Shown: positions 1 to 8,891 of the stretch, piece by piece
Layout of the letters: every line of letters starts with the position of its first letter
Position numbering within the stretch: position 1 is the stretch's first letter
Assembly: GCA_022562615.1 (NCBI GenBank)
Contig: JADFOW010000009.1
Location: forward strand, 1 to 32,196
Direction: 5' to 3'
DNA length: 32,196 nt
Source: Nitrososphaerota archaeon
GTDB taxonomy: Archaea > Thermoproteota > Nitrososphaeria > Nitrososphaerales > Nitrosopumilaceae
Made by a program: the position numbers and the translations under genes
Notes under the pieces: generated by a model
Told to the model about the DNA's origin: nothing
Database searches by the model: none
The model's input: only the letters and a program-made list of their open reading frames with translations

Positions 1-464
1 CTCACCTCATAAAGTTTTTCCGCGTAGTCTCCCACCGAGATCGAACCTGCGCGATAGGCCATAAGCGTGGCCTCATACGCCTTTAGGCCCTTATTAAAAA
101 TCTTCGCTTTCTTAAGATCGGGTGTTGTCTCGACTTTATTAATGGTTACTAGCGCCCCTTCTTCAAACCCCTCCCTATTCAAAAGCTCTCCAATCACTTC
201 CTGAAGAAGAGAATTAACTCTAGCGCGCCTATTCTTTTTCTGTGCCGAGCTAGACTTCAAAGCTGAAAAAGAATCTTGATGAGAATCATTTGCCATAGAA
301 AACCAAGGTGTCCCCTTCTTTAATTTTAACACTTCCCTCAAATCCTTCTTATCAATAACAACATCAGCAACTTTTTTTAATTTGTCTTCTTTGTTGCATG
401 TGGGACATTGTCTTGGTTCTTTTAGAATGGTAACAATTTCACGAATGAAGACATTTCTTGCCAT
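1..464 (-). CDS. Partial ORF running off the left edge; N-terminal ~56 aa small CxxC-containing protein, distal part (from internal Met at 296) RbfA-like, last ~31 aa unassigned
   Basis: Own translation: MARNVFIREIVTILKEPRQCPTCNKEDKLKKVADVVIDKKDLREVLKLKKGTPWFS-MANDSHQDSFSALKSSSAQKKNRRARVNSLLQEVIGELLNREGFEEGALVTINKVETTPDLKKAKIF-NKGLKAYEATLMAYRAGSISVGDYAEKLYEV. Not in the supplied track, presumably because it has no stop inside the window. The RVNSLLQEVIGELL...VTINKVETTPDLKKAKIF segment resembles ribosome-binding factor A. Confidence 0.5.
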   Translation of the reverse strand, partial: MARNVFIREIVTILKEPRQCPTCNKEDKLKKVADVVIDKKDLREVLKLKKGTPWFSMANDSHQDSFSALKSSSAQKKNRRARVNSLLQEVIGELLNREGFEEGALVTINKVETTPDLKKAKIFNKGLKAYEATLMAYRAGSISVGDYAEKLYEV

Positions 465-782
465 TTTTGGGAATTGCTCAATTCAATAATAAAGAGTTTT
501 AATTTAGGTGTTAATTGGCACCCAGCAATTTTATTTCAAACATCAAACCGTTTAATTATTTGAAACAAAACGTTAGGTATTCAACATATTTCCTAATCTG
601 GCCAATTAACAATTAATTTTATTTTTTGAATAACATAAATTTTTTTGGTGTTTTTTTGAATATGGGTATGGATCTATAAACAAAGAACTGATCGATGCCT
701 ATAAAAAATTTACATATTATGTTCATGTTTATTAAAAAAATTTATACAATATCTTAAATACCCCAATTTCCTATAGTAATTA

Positions 783-925
783 ATGTCGTTAGTTGCAAAA
801 TCTGGCGATTAAACTGCGTGACCTCGCAGAACAAAAAAGGCAATCAGGCATTTAAAGACCTGACCACGGGAGGAAATCTCTCAAAGTTCTGTAAGAAAGA
901 GGTAACGCCTTTTCTATTCTCTTAT
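783..925 (+). ncRNA. Candidate structured ncRNA with predicted pseudoknot
   Basis: TATA-like 'cttaaata' about 25 nt upstream, less AT-rich than flanks, several perfect helices by eye (821-825/899-903, 827-832/886-891, 835-841/907-913, 844-848/859-863), T-rich 3' end. Confidence 0.45.
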
Positions 926-945
926 TTTGGGCAACCGAAATTTTT

Positions 946-2037
946 TTAGGTAACTATTTCGTCTAAACGTCCTTCTTCCTGAGCCCGTCTAATTTCCATA
1001 GCAATTCTTCGCCCCACCCCAAAAGTTTGCCCATACTGGTATTTGGTATATGGGCTAGTTGTAGCAACGATTGGATTTCCCGGAACTCTTAGAGATACAT
1101 CATAAACAATTAATTCCAAATCCTTTGTAATTACACTCTGTAACGAAAAAGGGCCAATAATTCCGGGAACATATTCTCTTTTTACTGCCGCAACAAACTT
1201 GTCACCCATTTTGATTACTTTATCCAAAAGAGATTCTCTAATGCTTGCTGGGGTGTGACCTACCTCGATATTTTGAAGGTCTATGTTAATTTCCATTTGT
1301 TGCCTTGCGGGAAGTGCATTATAGTCGTGGATGTTAGTTTGTAATCTTCGCTCTATTCCAATAAAGTCTACTTGATCAGAGATTGGAGTGTGAAAGTAGT
1401 TAAAATTCATGTAAGTCCCAATTATCAATTCTTCGATACTTGATTTTTCTAAATCCTTCCTTGAAATCAATCCTTGTTTTATTTTGGTGTTAGATTTTTC
1501 TAAATAGTCTTTGTAAGAGGAAACTGTAAAAAACGCACGTTCAAGGGGTCTGTTTTTTTCCTGAACTTTAACAATACATGGCTTGTTGATATTTTTTGGA
1601 TTCTTAAACAATTTAGGAAATTTTATTCTAGCCTTCTTTAACAGGTAATATTGATTTCGTTTTGCGGTACGCTCTTCAGCTTGGAATAATTTTCTATTTC
1701 CAAAGATTGGAACCTTAAAAGAATTCTCAAGAATTTTGTATCCTAGATAAACTGTTAGTGACCTGTGAGGAACTACTATTGCATTTGTGTCTCTGAGAAT
1801 TTTTTGATTTTTTGCAGAAGCCATGTCTTTGAATTTATTTAAAACAACAATTTCATCGGCTATCCTTCCAAATCTACGATATGGGCCCTCTCTTCCCTTT
1901 TGGCAATAAACTGCTGTCTGAAAATTTTCTTCTTTTGCACCATCCATAATCTCCAAGGCAGAATGGCTTCCTAGTACTGCTATTTTCACATCAGAGTAAT
2001 TATTTACAATTTTTTTGATCTCAGATGGATTTATCAC
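946..2037 (-). CDS. purP: Formate-dependent 5-formaminoimidazole-4-carboxamide ribonucleotide synthetase (PurP)
   Basis: 363 aa; KIAVLGSHSALEIMDGAKEENFQT N-terminus and ATP-grasp-like body with GVGRRIAMEIRRAQEEGRL end, typical of archaeal PurP. Confidence 0.9.
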   Translation of the reverse strand: MINPSEIKKIVNNYSDVKIAVLGSHSALEIMDGAKEENFQTAVYCQKGREGPYRRFGRIADEIVVLNKFKDMASAKNQKILRDTNAIVVPHRSLTVYLGYKILENSFKVPIFGNRKLFQAEERTAKRNQYYLLKKARIKFPKLFKNPKNINKPCIVKVQEKNRPLERAFFTVSSYKDYLEKSNTKIKQGLISRKDLEKSSIEELIIGTYMNFNYFHTPISDQVDFIGIERRLQTNIHDYNALPARQQMEINIDLQNIEVGHTPASIRESLLDKVIKMGDKFVAAVKREYVPGIIGPFSLQSVITKDLELIVYDVSLRVPGNPIVATTSPYTKYQYGQTFGVGRRIAMEIRRAQEEGRLDEIVT

Positions 2038-2160
2038 AATTTAAGTGCAAAACAGGAGGTAATATAGCTAATTTTCAATAGTTTGGCTCAATTAATTAAA
2101 CACAAGATTTTTTTTAATCTAACTTGCAATGAATTTGTGTTTTATTCCTTCGAGTTACAA

Positions 2161-2280
2161 ATGGCGGGAGTTATTTTGTTCACTGCGATGGCTGCAGGTG
2201 GGATATCCTTATGGCTCAAACGAAGAAAAGCTCAGAAGGAGTTAGACGAGGCACAAAACGATGAGGCTCAAAATTTCTGA
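2161..2280 (+). CDS. Small single-TM hypothetical protein
   Basis: Internal ATG of the 2083-2280 ORF gives MAGVILFTAMAAGGISLWLKRRKAQKELDEAQNDEAQNF: one TM helix plus charged tail. Confidence 0.5.
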   Translation: MAGVILFTAMAAGGISLWLKRRKAQKELDEAQNDEAQNF

Positions 2281-2344
2281 TTTACTAGTGCTAAATTTTG
2301 TTTTGTAACTATTACATAAAATACCATAACCAAATAGAGTATTC

Positions 2345-2902
2345 ATGAAATTAATCATAGGAATTACTGGCAGTACGGGAGTAATATATGGAATTAGAAT
2401 GCTTGAAGTTCTAAAAAAATTAGGCGTTGAGACTCATTTGATAATGTCCGAGTGGGCAGAAAAATGTATCTCTATGGAAACTGAATACACGCCTGACTAT
2501 GTAACATCTTTGGCTACCAACACTTCTGATGAGAAAAACATGGCATCAAGTGTTTCAAGTGGAACTCATAAGGTTGATGGGATGATAGTAGTACCTTGTA
2601 GCATGAAGACATTATCTGCAATCGCTAATGGATATGATGAAACATTAGTTGCAAGAGCAGCGGGGGTAACAATTAAAGAATCTAGAAAATTAATTTTAAT
2701 GGTTAGAGAAACCCCTCTTTCTGCAATACATCTTCAAAACATGTTAAAATTATCTCGAATAGGAGTTGTAATTTTGCCACCTGTTACTGAATTTTATACC
2801 AAACCCAAAACCATAGATGATATTGTAAACCACGGTGTAGGTAAATGTTTAGACCAATTTGATTTAGAGCACGATTTATACCAACGATGGGGAACTTTTT
2901 AA
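2345..2902 (+). CDS. ubiX: UbiX-family flavin prenyltransferase
   Basis: MKLIIGITGSTGVIYGIRMLEVLKKLG N-terminus, PCSMKTLSAIANG and RKLILMVRETPLS motifs. Confidence 0.9.
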   Translation: MKLIIGITGSTGVIYGIRMLEVLKKLGVETHLIMSEWAEKCISMETEYTPDYVTSLATNTSDEKNMASSVSSGTHKVDGMIVVPCSMKTLSAIANGYDETLVARAAGVTIKESRKLILMVRETPLSAIHLQNMLKLSRIGVVILPPVTEFYTKPKTIDDIVNHGVGKCLDQFDLEHDLYQRWGTF

Positions 2903-2909
2903 ATTAAAA

Positions 2910-3338
2910 TTGACAAAAGTAAAGTTTGAAAAATTTACAAATGCAACAAGAGAAAAAATTTTTGAAATCGCCACAAATTATAAATTATTTCAAACTAACA
3001 TGCCACAATTTTTTCCTTCAATAAGGGTTATTTCAGTTAGACCAAACACCACTCTTGTAGAGGAGCATCTCAACATTGCTGGAAAGGAGTTGATAGTAAT
3101 GGCAAAACATGTAATCGACGAACCATCAATTCATGAAACTTTTATTGTTGGTGGCGATGCAAAGGGAACTCAAATCACTGAAGAGTATGAACAAACACCA
3201 GAAGGCACAAGAATTGTTGTTACTGTTGATTTTAAGTCAAAAGGATCCAGGCTACTTTCAGGGCTTTTTGGAAGAGGCAAGTTTGAAAATGAATTTTCAA
3301 AGATTATGGATGAACTAATTTTAACTGCGGAAAATTAA
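2910..3338 (+). CDS. SRPBCC/START-like (polyketide cyclase-type) protein
   Basis: 142 aa, TTG start; ATREKIFEIATNYKLFQ...GTRIVVTVDFKSKG pattern of SRPBCC fold. Confidence 0.55.
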   Translation: MTKVKFEKFTNATREKIFEIATNYKLFQTNMPQFFPSIRVISVRPNTTLVEEHLNIAGKELIVMAKHVIDEPSIHETFIVGGDAKGTQITEEYEQTPEGTRIVVTVDFKSKGSRLLSGLFGRGKFENEFSKIMDELILTAEN

Positions 3339-3565
3339 TCTGTTTTTGTTTCTTTGGCATTAACATCACTGGAGCTTTTCTCTTTGAAATCTTTAAGCTC
3401 TTTTTCACCCTCAATTTTTCCTTTTTCAAATTCCCCTTTGGCTTTACCAAAAGTTTTTGCAAGCTCTGGTATTTTCTTTGCACCAAAAATCAAAATGCCA
3501 ATTATTATTATAACTATTATCAACTCTGGACCCTGAATGAAGGCGCTGATATTTGTCAGAAACAT
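3335..3565 (-). CDS. tatA: Twin-arginine translocase subunit TatA/E
   Basis: QGPELIIVIIIIGILIFGAKKIPELAKTFGKAKGEFEKG: TatA TM helix, FGxxKxPELA and amphipathic helix; adjacent to tatC. Confidence 0.93.
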   Translation of the reverse strand: MFLTNISAFIQGPELIIVIIIIGILIFGAKKIPELAKTFGKAKGEFEKGKIEGEKELKDFKEKSSSDVNAKETKTD

Positions 3566-3593
3566 TCTAAATACCAGTTCATTGATTTTAGAT

Positions 3594-4385
3594 TTAAGTG
3601 TTCAACTTTTTTCGTTCTTTACGCTCAATGATGATCATTCCTGCAAAATACAATGCAATCATGGGTCCCGCTATAAACCACATTGTTACTCCGCTACCAT
3701 CAGGTGTAATTACTGCGCCAAAGATCACAATGATTACAATTGCATATCGTATATTTTTTCTCCAAAAATTTGCGTCAATCATACCTGATCCTGTAATTGC
3801 ATACATTACCAGAGGTAGCTGAAAAGACAATCCAAACGCTAACAAAAATTGTAAAACAAATGTAACAAAGTCCATCACATTAAGAAAAGTAATTAGGCCA
3901 GCAGATTCACCGTACCGATATAAAAATTCAAGAATGTAGGGAATTACAAAATTATATGAAAATACACATCCTACTACAAATAATCCTAGTGCAGGAATGG
4001 AAATACTTCTGCTAACATTAATTTCATTTTCTTTTAGAGCGGGTTTTATGAAGCCAACTAACTCTTTGATAATTACTGGCATGCCAACTACAATTCCCAC
4101 CAAAGCTGCAATGTAGACTTGAGCAAAGAAGGCTTGACCTGGGGCTGTTTGAATTAGTTGTACGTTTTCAGGAACAAGAGTATCTTTCATGTGTTTGGTA
4201 ATCTGTGCGGCAATGTTATCAAGCGGTTCTAGGTATGGATAGTATAATGTAGATCCTGCAAATTCAAATGGTTCCACATGAAACGTAAGTACAAAAACTG
4301 CAATTATTCCAATAACTATGACGATTCTCAGTAAACGTTTTCTAAGTTCCTCGAGATGATAACGGATTTCATTCAGCTCGGACAT
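3594..4385 (-). CDS. tatC: Sec-independent translocase subunit TatC
   Basis: 263 aa, HLEELRKRLLR N-terminus, six TM segments, TatC signatures. Confidence 0.95.
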   Translation of the reverse strand: MSELNEIRYHLEELRKRLLRIVIVIGIIAVFVLTFHVEPFEFAGSTLYYPYLEPLDNIAAQITKHMKDTLVPENVQLIQTAPGQAFFAQVYIAALVGIVVGMPVIIKELVGFIKPALKENEINVSRSISIPALGLFVVGCVFSYNFVIPYILEFLYRYGESAGLITFLNVMDFVTFVLQFLLAFGLSFQLPLVMYAITGSGMIDANFWRKNIRYAIVIIVIFGAVITPDGSGVTMWFIAGPMIALYFAGMIIIERKERKKLNT

Positions 4386-4415
4386 CTAAGTTCTATCTAT
4401 CTTAAGCAAACTTAT

Positions 4416-4880
4416 CTATTTGCCTGGTATTGGGAGTAATTTTGACTCAGGCATACCACTTTCTTTTATTTCTTCTTGGCTAAGGTCTTTAAATTCCAAC
4501 GAGATTACTGCCTTTGTGTTGAAATTTGTCTCCATCTCTCGTGCCAACGTTGCAATCTCCTTAGCGGAGAAGATTTCCCTCGAACCTTTTAGGAATATTC
4601 TATCCCCCTTTTCCAACTCTTTTCCACCAAATCGCTTTTGAAGAAATTCAGTAATGGAAGGTAATTCTGAGCGAGGGATATTGTTATAATAATATGTAAT
4701 ACCTTTCACCGACTCATAATCAAATGGAGTGCCATGCCTGTAAAGAAACAAGCCAATGAATATTGCCTTTTCTTCGGGTTCTCTTATGCATTTAATTTCC
4801 CAATTTAGCATTTTGTCTTCATTATAGGTAAATTTTTCAATTTCATCTGGTGTTATCTTCCAATACCTTTGCCTTGACAA
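4416..4880 (-). CDS. Hypothetical protein
   Basis: 154 aa ORF with ordinary composition, same strand as tatC; no family recognised. Confidence 0.6.
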   Translation of the reverse strand: MSRQRYWKITPDEIEKFTYNEDKMLNWEIKCIREPEEKAIFIGLFLYRHGTPFDYESVKGITYYYNNIPRSELPSITEFLQKRFGGKELEKGDRIFLKGSREIFSAKEIATLAREMETNFNTKAVISLEFKDLSQEEIKESGMPESKLLPIPGK

Positions 4881-5289
4881 TTGTTATTTGTAAGGAATTT
4901 CTATTATAAATTCCATGCAAGCAGATCCATTCTCTATGGAGATTGTAGAAAAATTAAAGATGAAATAAGCACTAAAGAGTAGCTTTTTTATAAACATCCG
5001 CTTATTAACTCAAAAACATAGGAAAAATAATACAAATGTCTCACAGAAAATCAATCCTATATCATTTCCATATATTGGATCCAAAAGAGTGTAATGATAC
5101 TATAGATGATAACGATTGCTGACTTTACTGTTTTGAGAATCTAAGAATTAAATATTAAAATAACTAATATCATAGTAAAAACTACAAAATTTTACATGAT
5201 ATTCATCGTAAATGATTATAATGTGGCGAAATAATTGAGAAAGGTGAAATTTTAGGATTACTTTTATATGAAAAAGTGATTATAAGAAT

Positions 5290-5445
5290 ATGGGATCAAG
5301 GGTTACAATTGTATTGGACGATACTAATGCTGAAAAATTGAGAAACCTACAAGCCAAAATGATAAAAACCTCTTCAAAATCTGTGAGTTTTTCACATGTA
5401 TTGAATATAGTTTTGGAAGATGGCTTGAAAAAACACAAGGCCTAA
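5290..5445 (+). CDS. Small ribbon-helix-helix-like protein
   Basis: Own translation: MGSRVTIVLDDTNAEKLRNLQAKMIKTSSKSVSFSHVLNIVLEDGLKKHKA (51 aa): N-terminal beta strand RVTIVLDD followed by two helices. Below the ORF-track length cutoff. Confidence 0.6.
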   Translation: MGSRVTIVLDDTNAEKLRNLQAKMIKTSSKSVSFSHVLNIVLEDGLKKHKA

Positions 5446-5681
5446 ACTCAAATCACACATTAAAACAAAAATATTCTTGGAAAACTATTCCTAATGAAAA
5501 TAATGAATTTAATTTTATTAAAAAACCCCGAATCCAAATTCTATAATAATACCAGTTTTGGGTGACGCTATACAACAACTCATCCTCAAAACCATGTATC
5601 TACATCTTTTGCAATTTATGTATAAAAGCAAAAAAATATTCGGAAGATAGATTAACCTCAATTTTATTTTTCAAGACATTC

Positions 5682-5939
5682 ATGGCTACTTACACTGTTC
5701 ATGTGACCATTGAAAACAAGCCCGGAATTAGTGATCCAGAAGGAGAAACCATCCTAAATGATCTTGTGCTAAAAGGCAGTCACAAATCTGTATCTAAAAT
5801 TAAGACTGCCAAGATGCTGAAATTCACCATTAAGGAAAAAGACAAAAAAACTGCAGGAAAAAAAATTCAGGAAATTTGTGATGAATTACGCATTTACAAT
5901 CCAATGGTAAGCAAAGTCACAATAGATGTATTCGATTAA
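5682..5939 (+). CDS. purS: Phosphoribosylformylglycinamidine synthase subunit PurS
   Basis: MATYTVHVTIENKPGISDPEGETILNDLVLKG...VSKVTIDVFD; directly upstream of purQ. The ORF-track start at 5562 is probably too early. Confidence 0.9.
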   Translation: MATYTVHVTIENKPGISDPEGETILNDLVLKGSHKSVSKIKTAKMLKFTIKEKDKKTAGKKIQEICDELRIYNPMVSKVTIDVFD

Positions 5940-6048
5940 CTTGATTCTAATTTCCCAACAGTACTAAGTATCAAAAAGTTGCCAAATGTTCTTGATATTC
6001 AGTTTCTGAACAGATTCAAATTAAATATCTCTTTAAGGTAATATTGTT

Positions 6049-6729
6049 GTGAATGTTGGGGTTGTAGTTTTTCCAGGAAGTAATTGCGATCGAGATATGT
6101 TTCATGTTTTAACAGATGTCTTTAATCTTAACGCTCAATATTTTTGGCATGAGAAGGGTCTTCCAAACAATATAGATGCGGTAATTCTTCCCGGAGGATT
6201 CTCATACGGTGATAGACTAAGAGCAGGTGTAATCGCTGCTCACAGTCCTATCATTAAAGATGTTCAAAAAATGGCAGAAAAAGGAATTCCTATTTTGGGC
6301 GTATGCAACGGATTTCAAATTCTAGTAGAATCTGGACTATTGCCAGGTGTACTTCTCAAAAACAACTCATTGAATTTTATGTGCAAATGGACAAATTTAG
6401 TAGTTGAAAACAATAGCACACCTTTTACTAGCCAATTCAAATTAAATCAGAAAATCCCCATTCCAATTGCCAATGGCGAGGGCAGATATTTTGTTGATGA
6501 GACTACTCTAAAAAAACTAAAGAAGCACAATCAAATTGTTTTTAAATATGACAAAGTTGTAAATGGCTCTTCTGATAGAATTGCAGGTGTATGCAACGAG
6601 GATGGAAATGTTGTTGGAATGATGCCACATCCAGAACGTGCAGTCGAGTCCGAGATTAACCCAATTGATAACAAACCATCATCGCTGATTTTTGAATCAC
6701 TGCTAAGTACAATGGGTGTTAAACATTGA
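6049..6729 (+). CDS. purQ: Phosphoribosylformylglycinamidine synthase I (glutaminase) PurQ
   Basis: MNVGVVVFPGSNCDRDM, ILGVCNGFQIL, MPHPERAVE; class I glutamine amidotransferase motifs. Confidence 0.97.
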   Translation: MNVGVVVFPGSNCDRDMFHVLTDVFNLNAQYFWHEKGLPNNIDAVILPGGFSYGDRLRAGVIAAHSPIIKDVQKMAEKGIPILGVCNGFQILVESGLLPGVLLKNNSLNFMCKWTNLVVENNSTPFTSQFKLNQKIPIPIANGEGRYFVDETTLKKLKKHNQIVFKYDKVVNGSSDRIAGVCNEDGNVVGMMPHPERAVESEINPIDNKPSSLIFESLLSTMGVKH

Positions 6730-8891
6730 GTTTAGAACCGCAAGAAATAGTAGACTTAAAATCCAAAATTGGACGAGAACCTACGTCAACCGAACTGCAA
6801 ATTGTTGCAGCTGAATGGTCTGAGCATTGCTCTTACAAATCATCTAAAAAACATCTAAAAATGTTGCCGATGACCGGACCATTGGTTATCTCTGAAAAGG
6901 GATATGATTCGGGAGTTTTAGATGTTGGAGATGGGTACGTAATTACTGCACACATTGAGAGTCACAATCATCCTTCAGCAGTTGAACCATACGGCGGAGC
7001 AGCAACCGGAGTGGGCGGGGTAATTCGTGATATTTTATCAGCTGGTACAAGACCCATTGCAATCTTTGATGGATTAAGATTTGGAAATATAGAAAAAGAT
7101 CCGCAAGCAAGATGGCTTTTTAAAAATGCTGTAACTGGAATTGCAGATTATGGAAACTGCTTGGGAATTCCTACGATTGGTGGAGAAGTGGAATTTGATG
7201 AGTGTTATTCAAACTATGCACTAGTCGATGTCGCCGCAGTTGGCTTTGGAAAAAAAGAAAATCTAATAAAAAATCACGCCAACAAGGGAGATCTAGTAGT
7301 TTTGATGGGTGGTGCCACAGGACGAGATGGTATCGGAGGCTCACAATTTGCTTCAGATTCTCTGGAATCCGAAAACAGGTCTGCAGTTCAAATTCCTGAT
7401 CCATTTATTGAAAAATTAATCATCGAGGCAATACTTGAGGCTAGAAATCACCATCTAATCAAAGCATTAAAGGATCTTGGAGGTGGTGGCTTGTCTTGTG
7501 CTTTATCTGAAACTGCAGATACGCTGGGTATCGGAATAGAGATGGATGTTGACAAAGTGCATACTAGAGAACCTGGGATGGATCCTGACGAAATCATGAT
7601 ATCGGAATCACAAGAAAGAATGCTAATAATTACAAGTAAACAAAAATTAAAGAAACTGCAAGAGATTTGTAAAAAATTCCGCATTGCATGTTCGGTAATT
7701 GGTCATGTTACTTCAGGAAACCTTCTGCATGTTAAAAAAGGAAACAAAACATTTGCAAACATTTCTACTGAAATTGTAGCAAACGCGCCTCTTCTTGATA
7801 GAACATCAAAAAAACCCGCATATCTAGAAACCATTCAAAAAGAAAAAAAACTTCGTCCAATTTCCAATTTCTCAAAAACGATGATGGCACTAATATCCTC
7901 TCCAAACATTGCAAGTAAAATTTGGGTTTATGGTCAATATGATCACGAGGTTGGAATAAGAACAGTAGTAAAGCCAGGACAAGATGCATCTGTTTTAAGA
8001 TTAGATAATGGAAAATTCCTTTCAGTCAAAATTGACGGAAATCCCAAACATTGCTACATCAATCCACGGGAGGGAGCAATTGGATGCTTTGAGGAAGCAT
8101 GTAGAAATGTTGTATGCACTGGAGCACGACCAATTGGGATGCTTGATCATTTGCAATTTGGAAACCCAGAAAACCCAGAAATTTTCTGGACGTTTTTGGA
8201 ATCACTAAAGGGAATAACTGATTTTGCAAAATACTTTAAAATTCCGTGTATTGGTGGAAAGGTGAGCCTCTACAACGAAACACCTGCAGGCCCCATAAAG
8301 CCTACTCCACTAATAGGAGTTTTGGGGTTAATTGACAAAAACTCACTTATCTCTCCAAAGGTTGAAGATGAAGACTGTCTAATCATTATTGGTGATACCA
8401 AAAATGAACTTGGAGGTTCTGAATATTATGAGTATATTCACCATTTCGTTGGAGGGAATTGTCCAATAGTTGACTTTAAAGAATCAAAAAGAAACATGGA
8501 AACAGTACTTCATGTAATTAAAAAAGGGATCATCAAAAATGCACATGATTGCTCAAAGGGAGGACTTGCAGTTGGAGCATTTGAGTTATGTATGACTAAT
8601 CAAATTGGATGTCAGATATCCTTAGATAAAGTTCCAGGGGAAAAACTAGATTCTGACAAAATATTGTTTTCTGAGAGTCATTCCAGATATCTTCTTGTTG
8701 TAGAAAAGAAAAACTTTCAGAAGCTAGAAACAATTTTACAGAAAAATAAAGTATCATACAGAATGATCGGAAAATTTGGTGGGAATAAAATTCAATTTAA
8801 CCGCGGAAAAAAATCTCTAATTGATCTAAGCGTTGATAAGGCACAAAAGGCCTGGATAAATTCGTTGAGGGAACTGGTACTGAATGGTTAA
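6726..8891 (+). CDS. purL: Phosphoribosylformylglycinamidine synthase II PurL
   Basis: 721 aa, AAEWSEHCSYKSSKKHLK, ESHNHPSAVEPYGGAATGVGGVIRDI; TTG start overlapping the purQ stop. Confidence 0.97.
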   Translation: MSLEPQEIVDLKSKIGREPTSTELQIVAAEWSEHCSYKSSKKHLKMLPMTGPLVISEKGYDSGVLDVGDGYVITAHIESHNHPSAVEPYGGAATGVGGVIRDILSAGTRPIAIFDGLRFGNIEKDPQARWLFKNAVTGIADYGNCLGIPTIGGEVEFDECYSNYALVDVAAVGFGKKENLIKNHANKGDLVVLMGGATGRDGIGGSQFASDSLESENRSAVQIPDPFIEKLIIEAILEARNHHLIKALKDLGGGGLSCALSETADTLGIGIEMDVDKVHTREPGMDPDEIMISESQERMLIITSKQKLKKLQEICKKFRIACSVIGHVTSGNLLHVKKGNKTFANISTEIVANAPLLDRTSKKPAYLETIQKEKKLRPISNFSKTMMALISSPNIASKIWVYGQYDHEVGIRTVVKPGQDASVLRLDNGKFLSVKIDGNPKHCYINPREGAIGCFEEACRNVVCTGARPIGMLDHLQFGNPENPEIFWTFLESLKGITDFAKYFKIPCIGGKVSLYNETPAGPIKPTPLIGVLGLIDKNSLISPKVEDEDCLIIIGDTKNELGGSEYYEYIHHFVGGNCPIVDFKESKRNMETVLHVIKKGIIKNAHDCSKGGLAVGAFELCMTNQIGCQISLDKVPGEKLDSDKILFSESHSRYLLVVEKKNFQKLETILQKNKVSYRMIGKFGGNKIQFNRGKKSLIDLSVDKAQKAWINSLRELVLNG

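Noticed and set aside
4915-4968. Tiny ORF MQADPFSMEIVEKLKMK
   Set aside because: Only 17 codons, no supporting signal; below what can be argued from sequence alone.
5562-5681. N-terminal 40 aa of the listed purS ORF
   Set aside because: PurS homology begins at MATYTVHV (5682); the upstream part looks like intergenic AT-rich sequence read through.
7171-8208. Overlapping ORFs inside purL (7171-7404 -, 7202-7399 +, 7448-7684 -, 7765-7989 -, 8008-8208 +)
   Set aside because: Shadow ORFs of a confidently identified long gene.
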